20,801 nucleotides of DNA from JBBRMY01 sp038230595 (GCA_038230595.1 JBBRMY010000029.1:1-20801), one strand, 5' to 3'. Positions 12,864-20,793 are shown, counted from the first letter of the stretch. The notes: generated from the sequence alone by a model not told the origin. A program made the numbers and translations.

Positions 12864-15077
12864 ATGAAAAGACTTATTCTTTCGATATTTTTATGTCTGT
12901 GCGCTTTTTACAGTGCTAATGCCCAGTATAAGCTTGATGAAAATTTTTCAAGCGCAACTTTTCCTCCAACAGGATGGAGCATCGGACCTTCAATTTGCGA
13001 AGACCCCCCAAATATTAATGTGTGGACACGTTCTGCATATAATGGATATGCAGCGACGGGAACAGGTTCAGCATTTTGTTATTTTTACACTTGGACAGGT
13101 GCAAACAGCCCAACGGATTCTTTGATCTCACCGGTTTTCACTGCAGCTTCAGTGACTGATACTTTATCATTTGATCATGCATACAGATCGTATGTAAGTG
13201 AAGTAGATGATCTTAAAATTTACGTTTCAACAAATGGAGGATTAACCTGGGTTTTACTTCAGGATCTTCCGGGCGGTGCAACAGTCGGTACAGGAATGGT
13301 TACAGCAACTCCTTCAACAACGAGTTTTGGACCAAATGCTTCAGGTCCTACAGCAGGTCAGTGGCTTACTAAGAAATATGCTGTCGGCGCAGGCGTGAAC
13401 AGAATAAAATTTCAGGTAACAACTGCATATGGAAACAATTTATTTATAGATAATGTAAAAGTTGGTATTCCGCCATCAGTTGATGTTGCAGTTACTTCAG
13501 TTGGTACAACAGGAACTGTTTATACTTCAACTACAAGCGGATCAGCTTTAATGTCAGGAACTGTTAAAAATAACGGAGGAACTCCTGCAACTTTTAATGT
13601 TACAAGAAAAGTAAGTCCGGGCGGATATATCAGCACAGTTGCTGTAGCTTCATTAGGTTCCAATGCTTCACAGACAGTTAACTTTACAGATTTAAGTTAC
13701 ACCACAGGCACTCAATATACTATCCGGGATTCAGTTTTCATTTCAGGAGATACAAATCCTGCCAATGACACTTTGTCAGGAACAGTTACTTATACTACCC
13801 CAAAAAATACTCTTATATTTAATTTAGATTCCCGAAGCAAAGATTCTGTTGTATCTCATTTGAACCTGCTCGGGCTTTCAAATACTTATGATGTACTTAC
13901 AGCATTCCCGGGAATAGGACTTGCAAACTGGAGAACAATTATTGTTCTTATTTCTTCATCACAAACATGGCCTGCTAATTTAAGAGATTCATTAAAAGCC
14001 TATCTTGACAATGCGAACGATGCATCGAACAAAAAATCAATGATCATTTTCGGAAACGACTTAGGCTTTGCAAATGATCCAAGACAAACACCAGCAGCAA
14101 CTGCTGCTGATACAATTTTTTACAGACAATATTTACATGCTCAATATTGGTCAGATTCATGGCTCCCGAATTTCCCTTCAGCAGACAGCACTATAAAAGG
14201 GATAACATCACCGTTCACATCTATCACTGCGCAAAGAGTAAATGATCCATTTCCGGATTGCGTTACTCCTGCAACATGGAATACAGGATCAGGAACTTTG
14301 ATCCCTGCTTTCATCCCTGCTACTGAGTCAGGCAACGGAGATTCTTGTACTGCGATCGCTTATTCAGGACAATTCTATAATGTATTCTATGGTACGAACG
14401 AATATTACGGATTTGTTCCAACAGTTTCAGGTGCAATGTCTCCATCAGGAAATGTACTTGCATCTATCAAGGCATTTGTTGAAATAAATCTTGGAGCATT
14501 ACCTGTAGAAATGGCATCATTTAATTCAGTTATCGATAACAGGAATGTGACTCTTAAATGGTCAACAGCTACTGAGCAGAACAATGCAGGCTTTGATATT
14601 GAAAGAAAACTTACTTCAGGCAATTCATGGGCAAAGCTCGGAAATGTTTCAGGCACTGGAAATTCAAACTCAATAAAAAATTATTCCTATGCAGATAATA
14701 ATTTAGGAACAGGAAGATATAACTACAGACTGAAGCAAATGGATTTCAACGGTAACTTCCATTACTATGATCTTACAAACGAAGTTATAATCGGCATTCC
14801 AACGAAATTCGGAATTTCACAGAACTATCCGAATCCGTTCAATCCTACAACAAAAATAAATTATGATCTTCCATTTGACAGTAAGGTTGAAGTAAAATTA
14901 TTTGATCTTACCGGTAGGGAAGTAGCATCGCTGGTAAATGCTACTCAGACTGCAGGATTCTATACTGTGAACTTTAATGCTTCATCACTTTCAAGCGGAG
15001 TATATTTCTACCAGATCTCTGCAATTGGCGGAAACCAGAACTTTGTTAAGACAATGAAGATGATGTTGGTGAAGTAA
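12864..15077 (+). CDS. T9SS-sorted surface protein: jelly-roll, CARDB-like and Rossmann-like regions
   Basis: A signal peptide (1-20, ANA) leads into four parts. Residues about 22-200 look like a cleaved-adhesin/MAM-type jelly roll: DENFSSATFPPTGW, then TDSLISPVF, LSFDHAYRSY, LKIYVSTNGGLTW and LFIDNVKVG. About 204-312 is a CARDB-like beta domain (VDVAVTSVG, SGTVKNNGG, GDTNPANDTL). About 314-540 is a region with LIFNLDSR, a TIIVLISS strand and a SMIIFGNDLGF strand, like the glutamine-amidotransferase-like domains attached to such surface proteins; no catalytic residues can be named. From ALPVEMASF (about 545) come the FnIII-like module and the type A sorting domain with NYPNPFNP (about 654-661) and a KMMLVK end. 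AAAGGGAG lies at a good distance before the ATG. The likely role is adhesion or matrix contact; a peptidase function is not supported. Confidence 0.88.
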   Translation: MKRLILSIFLCLCAFYSANAQYKLDENFSSATFPPTGWSIGPSICEDPPNINVWTRSAYNGYAATGTGSAFCYFYTWTGANSPTDSLISPVFTAASVTDTLSFDHAYRSYVSEVDDLKIYVSTNGGLTWVLLQDLPGGATVGTGMVTATPSTTSFGPNASGPTAGQWLTKKYAVGAGVNRIKFQVTTAYGNNLFIDNVKVGIPPSVDVAVTSVGTTGTVYTSTTSGSALMSGTVKNNGGTPATFNVTRKVSPGGYISTVAVASLGSNASQTVNFTDLSYTTGTQYTIRDSVFISGDTNPANDTLSGTVTYTTPKNTLIFNLDSRSKDSVVSHLNLLGLSNTYDVLTAFPGIGLANWRTIIVLISSSQTWPANLRDSLKAYLDNANDASNKKSMIIFGNDLGFANDPRQTPAATAADTIFYRQYLHAQYWSDSWLPNFPSADSTIKGITSPFTSITAQRVNDPFPDCVTPATWNTGSGTLIPAFIPATESGNGDSCTAIAYSGQFYNVFYGTNEYYGFVPTVSGAMSPSGNVLASIKAFVEINLGALPVEMASFNSVIDNRNVTLKWSTATEQNNAGFDIERKLTSGNSWAKLGNVSGTGNSNSIKNYSYADNNLGTGRYNYRLKQMDFNGNFHYYDLTNEVIIGIPTKFGISQNYPNPFNPTTKINYDLPFDSKVEVKLFDLTGREVASLVNATQTAGFYTVNFNASSLSSGVYFYQISAIGGNQNFVKTMKMMLVK

Positions 15078-15082
15078 ATAAA

Positions 15083-15110
15083 ATGTAGGGGCAGACCTAT
15101 GTGTCTGCCC
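15083..15110 (+). repeat. ATGTAGGGGC hairpin repeat, copy 2
   Basis: Head ATGTAGGGGC, then GGGCAGAC (15089-15096) paired with GTCTGCCC (15103-15110), 6-nt loop CTATGT. The third copy at 19252 differs by a single loop base. It follows the stop codon of the 737-residue protein by a few bases but has no T-run, so termination is unlikely to be its own property. Confidence 0.75.
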
Positions 15111-15121
15111 ATTATTCAAAA

Positions 15122-15147
15122 GCCCGTTGATCGAAAGTTCAGCGGGC
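15122..15147 (+). terminator. Weak intrinsic terminator-like hairpin
   Basis: GCCCGTTGA pairs with TCAGCGGGC (one T-G wobble) around a loop rich in GAAA, followed by ATTTATTGTTT. The U tract is interrupted, so termination may be partial. Confidence 0.5.
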
Positions 15148-15304
15148 ATTTATTGTTTACCAGGAAAACGACCCCTCTTATTTTGAAATATACTGGATGC
15201 ACTATATTCATTCCGCGGATAGTTTTAAATGTTTTTCTATGACACAAGATCTTGCGTTAAAGGTCGAAAGAAAAAAAGTAAATAGTATAAAAAGCTTTAA
15301 ATTT

Positions 15305-15345
15305 GTTAGGTTTCTGTTAGGATTTAAATTACATTTAATTACAAT
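15305..15345 (+). promoter_or_regulatory. GTTAGG direct-repeat promoter, copy 3
   Basis: GTTAGG at 15305-15310 and 15316-15321 (11 bp apart), 18-bp spacer, then TACAAT (15340-15345). It is nearly identical to the other two copies from TTTG before the first hexamer to ATTTA after the second. Here the gene it would serve starts about 270 bp downstream instead of about 30. Confidence 0.65.
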
Positions 15346-15617
15346 GAGTTTATCATTTGTTAAATTGAAATGATTAACTTATATATAAATATGGTGATAG
15401 GGGAATTCTCAAATGGAACGTTAATGCCTGTTTATTACTTTGAATTAATAGTAGGTTAAAACCTGCGAAATTAATATTGCAGCATTCATTACAATTCCAA
15501 CCCTGATAGAGATTTAATATTAAAGTTATCCCAAGTTAATTTGCGGTTTTGATTTTGAAAAACCGTTAAAATTTTTATTTAAAATTAATTAATAAAATAA
15601 ACCCCGAAAGGGAACTC
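15346..15617 (+). other. Long predicted 5' leader of the 1204-residue T9SS gene
   Basis: If the promoter at 15305-15345 is used, the mRNA has a leader of about 265 nt. It contains AGGTT/AACCT (around 15453-15464) and a CGGTTTT/AAAACCG hairpin (15544-15550 with 15559-15565) followed by a T-rich tract. It ends with ACCCCGAAAGGGAACTC just before the ATG, in which CCCC can pair with the AGGG of the ribosome-binding site. No known riboswitch class is recognised. Only very short open frames occur in it. Confidence 0.4.
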
Positions 15618-18600
15618 ATGAAAAAACTATTTACATTTCTACTTGTCGCAGTTTGTTTTGTAATGCTCGGCAAAAATGCAGATGCGCAGACTACAGTATT
15701 CTCTGATAATTTTAATACGAGTAGAGGAACAACTTATACAACAACTGCCGGTGCAATTGGAACAAGCACAGTTTGGTCTATGACGAGAAGTGGCGTTGAT
15801 TGGGGTGCACGTATTGATCCTGACAAATTAGATTTGTCAAATGATGCATCTGCTTCAGCAAATGTTCTCGGATGGGTTTTTGGAAATACACCATTAAGTA
15901 ATTACACTGCACCTTTCAATGCAAGTCTATCTTCAAATCCGGGTCTTGTTACCTGGACATTTAATATGAGATCTAGTAGAGCTTCTGCATTATCCGGGTT
16001 TACTACAACTTCTTCATATGGAATGGCTTATGTTATAGGCTGTACTACAAATTCTCCAAATACAACTGGTAATGGATATGCTGTTGTAATGGGCGGAGGC
16101 GGAACAAATACTATTGGATTAATTAGATTTACTAATGGACTGCAAGGAACTAAAACTACGATCGTAACATTCGGTGGTGCACCTGCTGCATTGACAAATT
16201 ACATGAGTATTAAATTGACTTATGATCCTTCAACAAATAACTGGTCTTTATTTAATAGGGATGACGGCTCAACAGCTTTTGCAGATCCGGCTTCGGGATC
16301 ATTAACTCAGGTTGGTTTAACAGTTGCAGATAATACATATACCGGTTCTGCTTTGACTTATACGGGGGCGTATTGGCAAGGGTCAACAACTGCAAACCAA
16401 TTAGCTTATTTTGATAATATAACTGCAACTGTCGTAGGTAGCGGTTCTCCAACCAAATTAGTAGTGACAGCAGTAAATGGCGGAACTTCACCTAGTGCGA
16501 ATACCGGTTTTTCAGTTACAGTTCAGTCGCAGGACAATAGTAATGTTACACAAAATGTTTCTTCCAATACAGGTGTTACATTAACCCGTGCAGCAGGAAC
16601 GGGAACTTTAGGAGGAACTTTAACCGGTACTATAAATAGTGGCAGCAGTTCTGTTACATTTACCGGCATTACTTATAACACTATTGAAAATGGTGTACAG
16701 CTTTTAGCTTCTACTAATTCCGGGATGAGCTTAACAGCCGGAACAAGTTCAGCATTCAATGTACTTGAAGCTGCTAATCAAATAGTCTTTGTAAACTTGC
16801 CTTCAACCGGTGCGACAGGGGCACCACTTTCTACGTTTACAATAGAAGCGAGAAGGACTGATAATTCCGTTGATGCAAATTATACAAAAAATATAACTCT
16901 ATCAGAAGCTTCAGGACCCGGAGCAATAGGCGGAACTTTAACTAAGGCAGCAGTAGCGGGTGTAGCAACTTATAATGATATTACTTTTACAACAGCAGGA
17001 ACAGTTACAATAGCTGCAACCGACGGAACATTAAACGTAACCAGCGGAAACATAGTAATTTCAGTGGGTTCATCAGCATCTGATTATTTCAGGTCAAACG
17101 CAGCAACCGGAAACTGGAGTACACCAGGCAGCTGGGAATCATCCGCGGATGGTTCGACAGGTTGGATGACTGCAACTTTAGCTCCGACTTCAGCAGCGAA
17201 TACAATTACAATAAGAATTAACAATAACATTACAGTTAATAATGTTCAAAACGCAGATCAATTAGTAATTGAAAGCGGTGGAATATTAACATATTCAGCA
17301 TCAGGTTTGACAGTTAACGATGGTGCCGGGGATGATATAATTATTCAGAGCGGCGGTAAGCTTTCTATGGGTGCACTTTTCGCATATGGTGCAGGTACGC
17401 CAACAGTTAATGTCAACACAGGTGGTACTTTAAGCATTATTGCTTCAGGTTTAACTGGAGTAGGCGCAGGTGTTAATGCGACAAACATAATCTACAGTAA
17501 TGCTTCAATACTTGAATATACCTTATCAAGTTCATTTTCAGCATCTGGAAATACTTATTTCCCAAATGTTGATGCAGTTACAATACCAATTTTCAAAATT
17601 ACTCAGAATTTAACTTCTATTGGTGGCGCTTCTTCTACAACATTTAACGGAGCTTTCTTTATTCCTAATGGTGTTACTATTTCATGGGCAGGTAACGGTA
17701 CAAAAGTATTCAGGAACGGAGTTATTACATCTAACGGAGGAACAGCTTCAATGACTGTAGCCTCAGGTACAGGTAGCTGGTCAATTCCCGGTGTAGGCGA
17801 ATTAGCAGGTACTAACGGAACATTAACATTGACAAATGTAAATGGAATAAATGTTCAGGGGACAGCAAATGTTACCGGCAAAATAATTCTGGGTGCTACT
17901 AATATGATACAGCAAGGTAGTGCAACGTTAACCGGAAGTGGAACTATAAGCTTGAGCGGAAGCCTTGCTACTCAGATCGGTACATACAGCACAAATACAT
18001 TCACAGGAACGTATGAGTTTACAGGAGCAGGACAGACAATTCCTGCCGGAACATATACAGCATTGACTGTAAATGGAACAGGATTAGTACTTGGTGGAGC
18101 AGTAACAGCATCCACTTTAAATCTTACATCAGGAACAATAACACTTGGAGCAAATAATTTAATAATTACTTCAGGAGGTTCAATAACTGGCGCGTCATCA
18201 TTAAAATATGTTGTAACAGACGGTGCTGGCTTACTTATTCGAAACGGTATTGATAATGCAGCAGGAACTGTCTTATTTCCAATTGGAAGAACATCTTACA
18301 ATCCGGTCAGCTTAAGTAACACCGGAACTATAGATAATTTTTCCGTTAATGTTCAAAATTCTTTAGATAATGCGACAGCAGATAATACAAAAGCGGTTAC
18401 GCGCCAATGGAATATCTCTGAAGGAACAGTTGGTGGCTCAAATTGCTTTATAACTTTTCAATGGGCAACTGCTGATGAAGGAACAAATGTTAATCATGGA
18501 ATATTAGAAATAGGTCATTGGAATCTTGGAGGTTATTATGATGGAATTACAGCTACCGCCGTGGGTGGATCAGATCCGGCATTTACCATAACAAACTCTG

Positions 18601-19232
18601 TCACAGCTCCAATTTCGTCTTTCTCACCATTTATTCTTGCTAATCAAGGAACAGCTCCTGTTGAGCTTGCCTCTTTCACTTCAACTTTAAACGGAAGAGA
18701 AGTTAAGCTAAATTGGTCAACAACTGAAGAAGTAAATAATGCAGGATTTGATGTTGAAAGAAAAAGCTCTGTTGAGAATTCAGCATGGACTAAGATGGGT
18801 AGTGTTACCGGTAATGGAACATCAACAGTTTCTCATTCTTATACTTACAATGACAGAAACGTTACTTCAGGAACTTACAGCTACAGACTAAAACAAATAG
18901 ACAACAATGGTAACTATACTTACTATGCTTTATCAAATGAAGTTATAGTTGCATTGCCAACAAAGTATGATCTTTCACAAAACTATCCGAACCCTTTCAA
19001 TCCTACAACAAAGATAAATTATGATCTTCCTGTTGATGCGAAGGTATCAGTTAGAATAGTTGATATGACAGGCAGGGAAGTAGCAACATTAGTAAATGCT
19101 GCACAGACTGCGGGTTCATATACTCTGAGCTTTAATGCTGCATCGCTTTCAAGTGGAATTTATTTCTACCAAATAAATGCAGTTGGTAATCAGAGCTTTA
19201 GTAAGACAATGAAGATGCTGCTGGTGAAGTAA
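15618..19232 (+). CDS. Large T9SS-sorted adhesin-like protein (lectin-like, Ig-like and beta-helical regions)
   Basis: This 1204-residue secreted protein has a signal peptide to about residue 24 (ADAQ). An N-terminal beta-sandwich resembling laminin-G/concanavalin domains spans about 25-272 (VFSDNFNTSRG at the start, FDNITATVVG at its end). Two tandem Ig-like repeats follow at about 275-385 and 386-482; both contain a GTLGGTLT or GAIGGTLT turn and a TFTGITYN or TYNDITFT strand. After DYFRSNAATGNWSTPGSW (near 488) comes about 500 residues of G/T/N/S-rich repeats such as QLVIESGGILTY, IIIQSGGKLSM and TLTLTNVNGINVQG, typical of a parallel beta-helix. From APVELASF (about 1013) it has the shared FnIII-like module and a sorting domain with NYPNPFNP and KMLLVK. 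The last 200 codons closely match those of the 737-residue protein. The likely role is surface adhesion; specificity is unknown. Confidence 0.87.
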   Translation: MKKLFTFLLVAVCFVMLGKNADAQTTVFSDNFNTSRGTTYTTTAGAIGTSTVWSMTRSGVDWGARIDPDKLDLSNDASASANVLGWVFGNTPLSNYTAPFNASLSSNPGLVTWTFNMRSSRASALSGFTTTSSYGMAYVIGCTTNSPNTTGNGYAVVMGGGGTNTIGLIRFTNGLQGTKTTIVTFGGAPAALTNYMSIKLTYDPSTNNWSLFNRDDGSTAFADPASGSLTQVGLTVADNTYTGSALTYTGAYWQGSTTANQLAYFDNITATVVGSGSPTKLVVTAVNGGTSPSANTGFSVTVQSQDNSNVTQNVSSNTGVTLTRAAGTGTLGGTLTGTINSGSSSVTFTGITYNTIENGVQLLASTNSGMSLTAGTSSAFNVLEAANQIVFVNLPSTGATGAPLSTFTIEARRTDNSVDANYTKNITLSEASGPGAIGGTLTKAAVAGVATYNDITFTTAGTVTIAATDGTLNVTSGNIVISVGSSASDYFRSNAATGNWSTPGSWESSADGSTGWMTATLAPTSAANTITIRINNNITVNNVQNADQLVIESGGILTYSASGLTVNDGAGDDIIIQSGGKLSMGALFAYGAGTPTVNVNTGGTLSIIASGLTGVGAGVNATNIIYSNASILEYTLSSSFSASGNTYFPNVDAVTIPIFKITQNLTSIGGASSTTFNGAFFIPNGVTISWAGNGTKVFRNGVITSNGGTASMTVASGTGSWSIPGVGELAGTNGTLTLTNVNGINVQGTANVTGKIILGATNMIQQGSATLTGSGTISLSGSLATQIGTYSTNTFTGTYEFTGAGQTIPAGTYTALTVNGTGLVLGGAVTASTLNLTSGTITLGANNLIITSGGSITGASSLKYVVTDGAGLLIRNGIDNAAGTVLFPIGRTSYNPVSLSNTGTIDNFSVNVQNSLDNATADNTKAVTRQWNISEGTVGGSNCFITFQWATADEGTNVNHGILEIGHWNLGGYYDGITATAVGGSDPAFTITNSVTAPISSFSPFILANQGTAPVELASFTSTLNGREVKLNWSTTEEVNNAGFDVERKSSVENSAWTKMGSVTGNGTSTVSHSYTYNDRNVTSGTYSYRLKQIDNNGNYTYYALSNEVIVALPTKYDLSQNYPNPFNPTTKINYDLPVDAKVSVRIVDMTGREVATLVNAAQTAGSYTLSFNAASLSSGIYFYQINAVGNQSFSKTMKMLLVK

Positions 19233-19251
19233 TTACGAATTACACTAATAG

Positions 19252-19279
19252 ATGTAGGGGCAGACCTTTGTGTCTGCCC
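19252..19279 (+). repeat. ATGTAGGGGC hairpin repeat, copy 3
   Basis: Same head and stem as the copy at 15083-15110: GGGCAGAC (19258-19265) pairs with GTCTGCCC (19272-19279), loop CTTTGT. It too follows a T9SS gene stop at short distance, which could reflect a duplicated gene end or repeated insertion at the same kind of site. Confidence 0.75.
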
Positions 19280-19283
19280 TTTT

Positions 19284-19315
19284 AAAGCCCGATGTTCTTT
19301 CGAACATCGGGCTTT
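19284..19315. terminator. Intrinsic terminator after the 1204-residue T9SS gene
   Basis: A perfect 14-bp stem (19284-19297 with 19302-19315), core GCCCGATG, closes on a TTTC tetraloop and is followed by TTT. The A-run on the left is short (AAA), so plus-strand termination is favoured. Confidence 0.9.
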
Positions 19316-19352
19316 TTTGTTTATCTAGAAGCACCCCCTGCCCCCTTCAGAA

Positions 19353-19382
19353 GTGGAAAAGCTTCCGTTGCACCGCAACTGC
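19353..19382. repeat. GTGGAAAAGCTTCCG repeat, copy 1
   Basis: GTGGAAAAGCTTCCG is followed by a GTTGC/GCAAC hairpin with a 3-nt loop, then TGC. Two further copies at 19494 and 19607 are identical apart from single bases. Copy 1 sits between C-rich tracts (CACCCCCTGCCCCC before, CACCCCTGCCC after). Confidence 0.7.
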
Positions 19383-19405
19383 CTCACCCCTGCCCATATA
19401 AAAAC

Positions 19406-19434
19406 AAAAGCTTTCCGATGCATTCGCATCGAAC
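19406..19434. repeat. Variant AAAGCTTTCCG palindrome
   Basis: The head AAAAGCTTTCCG resembles the 19353 family, but the hairpin is CGATGC/GCATCG (19416-19421 with 19426-19431, loop ATTC). It seems to split a C-rich/G-rich pair (CACCCCTGCCC before, AAGGAGGGGAG after), as if inserted into another repeat. Confidence 0.5.
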
Positions 19435-19455
19435 CTTTCTAAGGAGGGGAGATTA

Positions 19456-19523
19456 TTTTTATTTTCCGGTTTTTAACTGAAGTCTCCTTATCCGTGGAAA
19501 AGCTTCCGTTGCTCCGCAACAGC
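19456..19523. repeat. 68-bp direct repeat, copy A
   Basis: It begins with the 14-base TTTTTATTTTCCGG, continues with a diverged GAAGTCT-CTTA segment and ends with the 30-base GTGGAAAAGC...CAACAGC block (19494-19523). Copy B follows exactly 113 bp later with identical ends. Confidence 0.7.
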
Positions 19524-19568
19524 CCCCTATAGAAGCATTCGGGGGAGTAGCAAATTTTGTACAGCTGG

Positions 19569-19636
19569 TTTTTATTTTCCGGCTTTCGCGAAAGTCTTCT
19601 TAATCAGTGGAAAAGCTTCCGTTGCTCCGCAACAGC
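19569..19636. repeat. 68-bp direct repeat, copy B
   Basis: The first 14 bases and last 30 bases (19607-19636) are identical to copy A; the middle matches when small gaps are allowed. It runs straight into the GTTCCGAT palindrome at 19637. Confidence 0.7.
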
Positions 19637-19672
19637 GTTCCGATAAATCGGAACTTAAACACCAATAGTGGC
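19637..19672. repeat. GTTCCGAT/ATCGGAAC palindrome with attached half REP
   Basis: GTTCCGAT (19637-19644) and ATCGGAAC (19647-19654) are followed by TTAAACACCAATAGTGG. The reverse complement of the nested element at 8443-8492 reads the same way: GTTCCGAT palindrome, then TAAACACCAACAGCGG. So this is the right half of that composite element, slightly decayed, with the left half replaced by another repeat. Confidence 0.65.
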
Positions 19673-19709
19673 GCTAAAGGAAGGGGATTCATTTGGATTA
19701 TATGTATCA

Positions 19710-19761
19710 TTCGGAACGCAAAAAAGCCACATGTTTGCATGTGGCTTTTTTGCGTTCCGAA
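19710..19761. terminator. Very long bidirectional terminator hairpin
   Basis: A perfect 24-bp stem (19710-19733 with 19738-19761) closes on a TTTG loop. It includes an A6 run on the left, GCCACATG near the tip and a T6 run on the right, so it reads as an intrinsic terminator on both strands, with an extra CGGAACGC/GCGTTCCG base. It separates the plus-strand T9SS genes from the convergent minus-strand gene. Confidence 0.9.
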
Positions 19762-19813
19762 GCTGGAGCATCGAAACGAGGAAAATTAATTGAAGTAGAA
19801 ATTATTAAAAAGT

Positions 19814-19832
19814 ATTCAGATAGTTTCTGAAT
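19814..19832 (-). terminator. Short terminator of the PorQ-like gene
   Basis: On the minus strand ATTCAGA and TCTGAAT form a 7-bp stem with a 5-nt loop, followed by ACTTTTTAATAA, a few bases after the stop codon at 19840. It is A/T-rich and weaker than the long hairpin behind it. Confidence 0.5.
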
Positions 19833-19839
19833 TTTTACT

Positions 19840-20793
19840 TTAATTTATCGGCATTCCGATATTAATTCTGTGAGTTGAACCTATTTTGCCAAGAGAATTG
19901 AAGGCGTAGTCAATCTGATATTTATTTTTAACCAGCACACCGAAGCCGGCAGAAAATCCTGCAAGCCCTGCAGATGTTCCGGTTTTAAGATCCTGTCTTA
20001 ACCTGTTATCATATCCGAGTCTGAGATCAATATTATCTGCAACGTTAAATTCTACACCCGCTGAAATATTTTTAAACCTGTCAAAGAATTTAGTTTGTGA
20101 TTCTGATAACCTACTTAATCCTAAGAAAATTGTAAGAGGTGAATTCTCAACTTTTTTTGTGATTCCAAATCTTAAATCTAAAGGAAGATTTTCTTTTAAG
20201 TCCTGATAAGAAGTGATCTGAGTTCCTGCATTCAGCAGACTCATTCCGAGGGTCATTTGAAAAGCAGGGATCTTATAAAGGACGCCAAGATCAGCTGCAA
20301 TTCCGGCAGAATGGTAAATATCATAGCTTGAATAAATAAGCTTAAGGCTTGCTCCATAGCTTAATTTATCATTATAATTATTTGCATAACCTAATGTAAG
20401 AGCGAGATCAGAGCCGCCAAATGTTCCCTGATTTTCAGAATTAATATCATATTTATCAAAGCTGCCATAATTAACATAACGTAATCCTATACCTATGTAA
20501 CCAATTTTTTTGTATTTAGAAGTGTAGGCAATATTTCCTGAGTTTATATCAAGAAGATATTTATAGAAGCCGACAGAAACTTTTGATTTTGTGAAAGTAG
20601 ATAATGCAGCCGGATTATAATAAATTGCATTAACGTCATTTTCTACAGCTGTAAAGCTGCCGGCGAGGGCAGAAGCTCTTGCACTGACATCAAGCTTTAA
20701 AAAATTATAAACAGTATTGCTCTGGGAAAATGAATTTGAATAAATAAAAGAAATGAGTGCGAAGGTAAATATATAAGCAGTCTTACGTATCAT
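19840..20793 (-). CDS. PorV/PorQ-family outer-membrane protein, PorQ-like (T9SS)
   Basis: The 317-residue product has a signal peptide (1 to about 23, ending SFSQ). After it comes a beta-barrel-type sequence with the family opening NTVYNFLKLDVSARASALAG (26-45), then DVNAIYYNPAAL, GLRYVNYGSFDKYD and later SAGVEFNVADNIDLRLGYDN. The NFLxLxxSARxxALxG start, NPAAL segment and xYVNYGxF strand are those I know from T9SS protein PorQ, and related PorV/UPF0164 barrels share the start. PorQ belongs to the attachment complex that handles cargo after it crosses the outer membrane. Its location opposite three T9SS cargo genes fits. PorQ is favoured over PorV mainly by length (PorV is nearer 390 residues). 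The ATG is at 20793, leaving only 8 bp upstream, so promoter and ribosome-binding site are outside. Confidence 0.82.
   Translation of the reverse strand: MIRKTAYIFTFALISFIYSNSFSQSNTVYNFLKLDVSARASALAGSFTAVENDVNAIYYNPAALSTFTKSKVSVGFYKYLLDINSGNIAYTSKYKKIGYIGIGLRYVNYGSFDKYDINSENQGTFGGSDLALTLGYANNYNDKLSYGASLKLIYSSYDIYHSAGIAADLGVLYKIPAFQMTLGMSLLNAGTQITSYQDLKENLPLDLRFGITKKVENSPLTIFLGLSRLSESQTKFFDRFKNISAGVEFNVADNIDLRLGYDNRLRQDLKTGTSAGLAGFSAGFGVLVKNKYQIDYAFNSLGKIGSTHRINIGMPIN

Noticed and set aside
12864..15077. Secreted peptidase
   Set aside because: Jelly-roll and CARDB-like regions often accompany peptidases, but no zinc-binding HExxH, serine or cysteine catalytic motif is visible.
15370..15459. 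29-codon open frame in the leader of the 1204-residue gene
   Set aside because: No ribosome-binding site, AT-rich composition and no recognisable sequence; frames of this size are expected by chance.
19292..19789. Two 60-62 codon plus-strand open frames in the downstream region
   Set aside because: They read through terminator hairpins and repeat elements and give low-quality translations; not genes.
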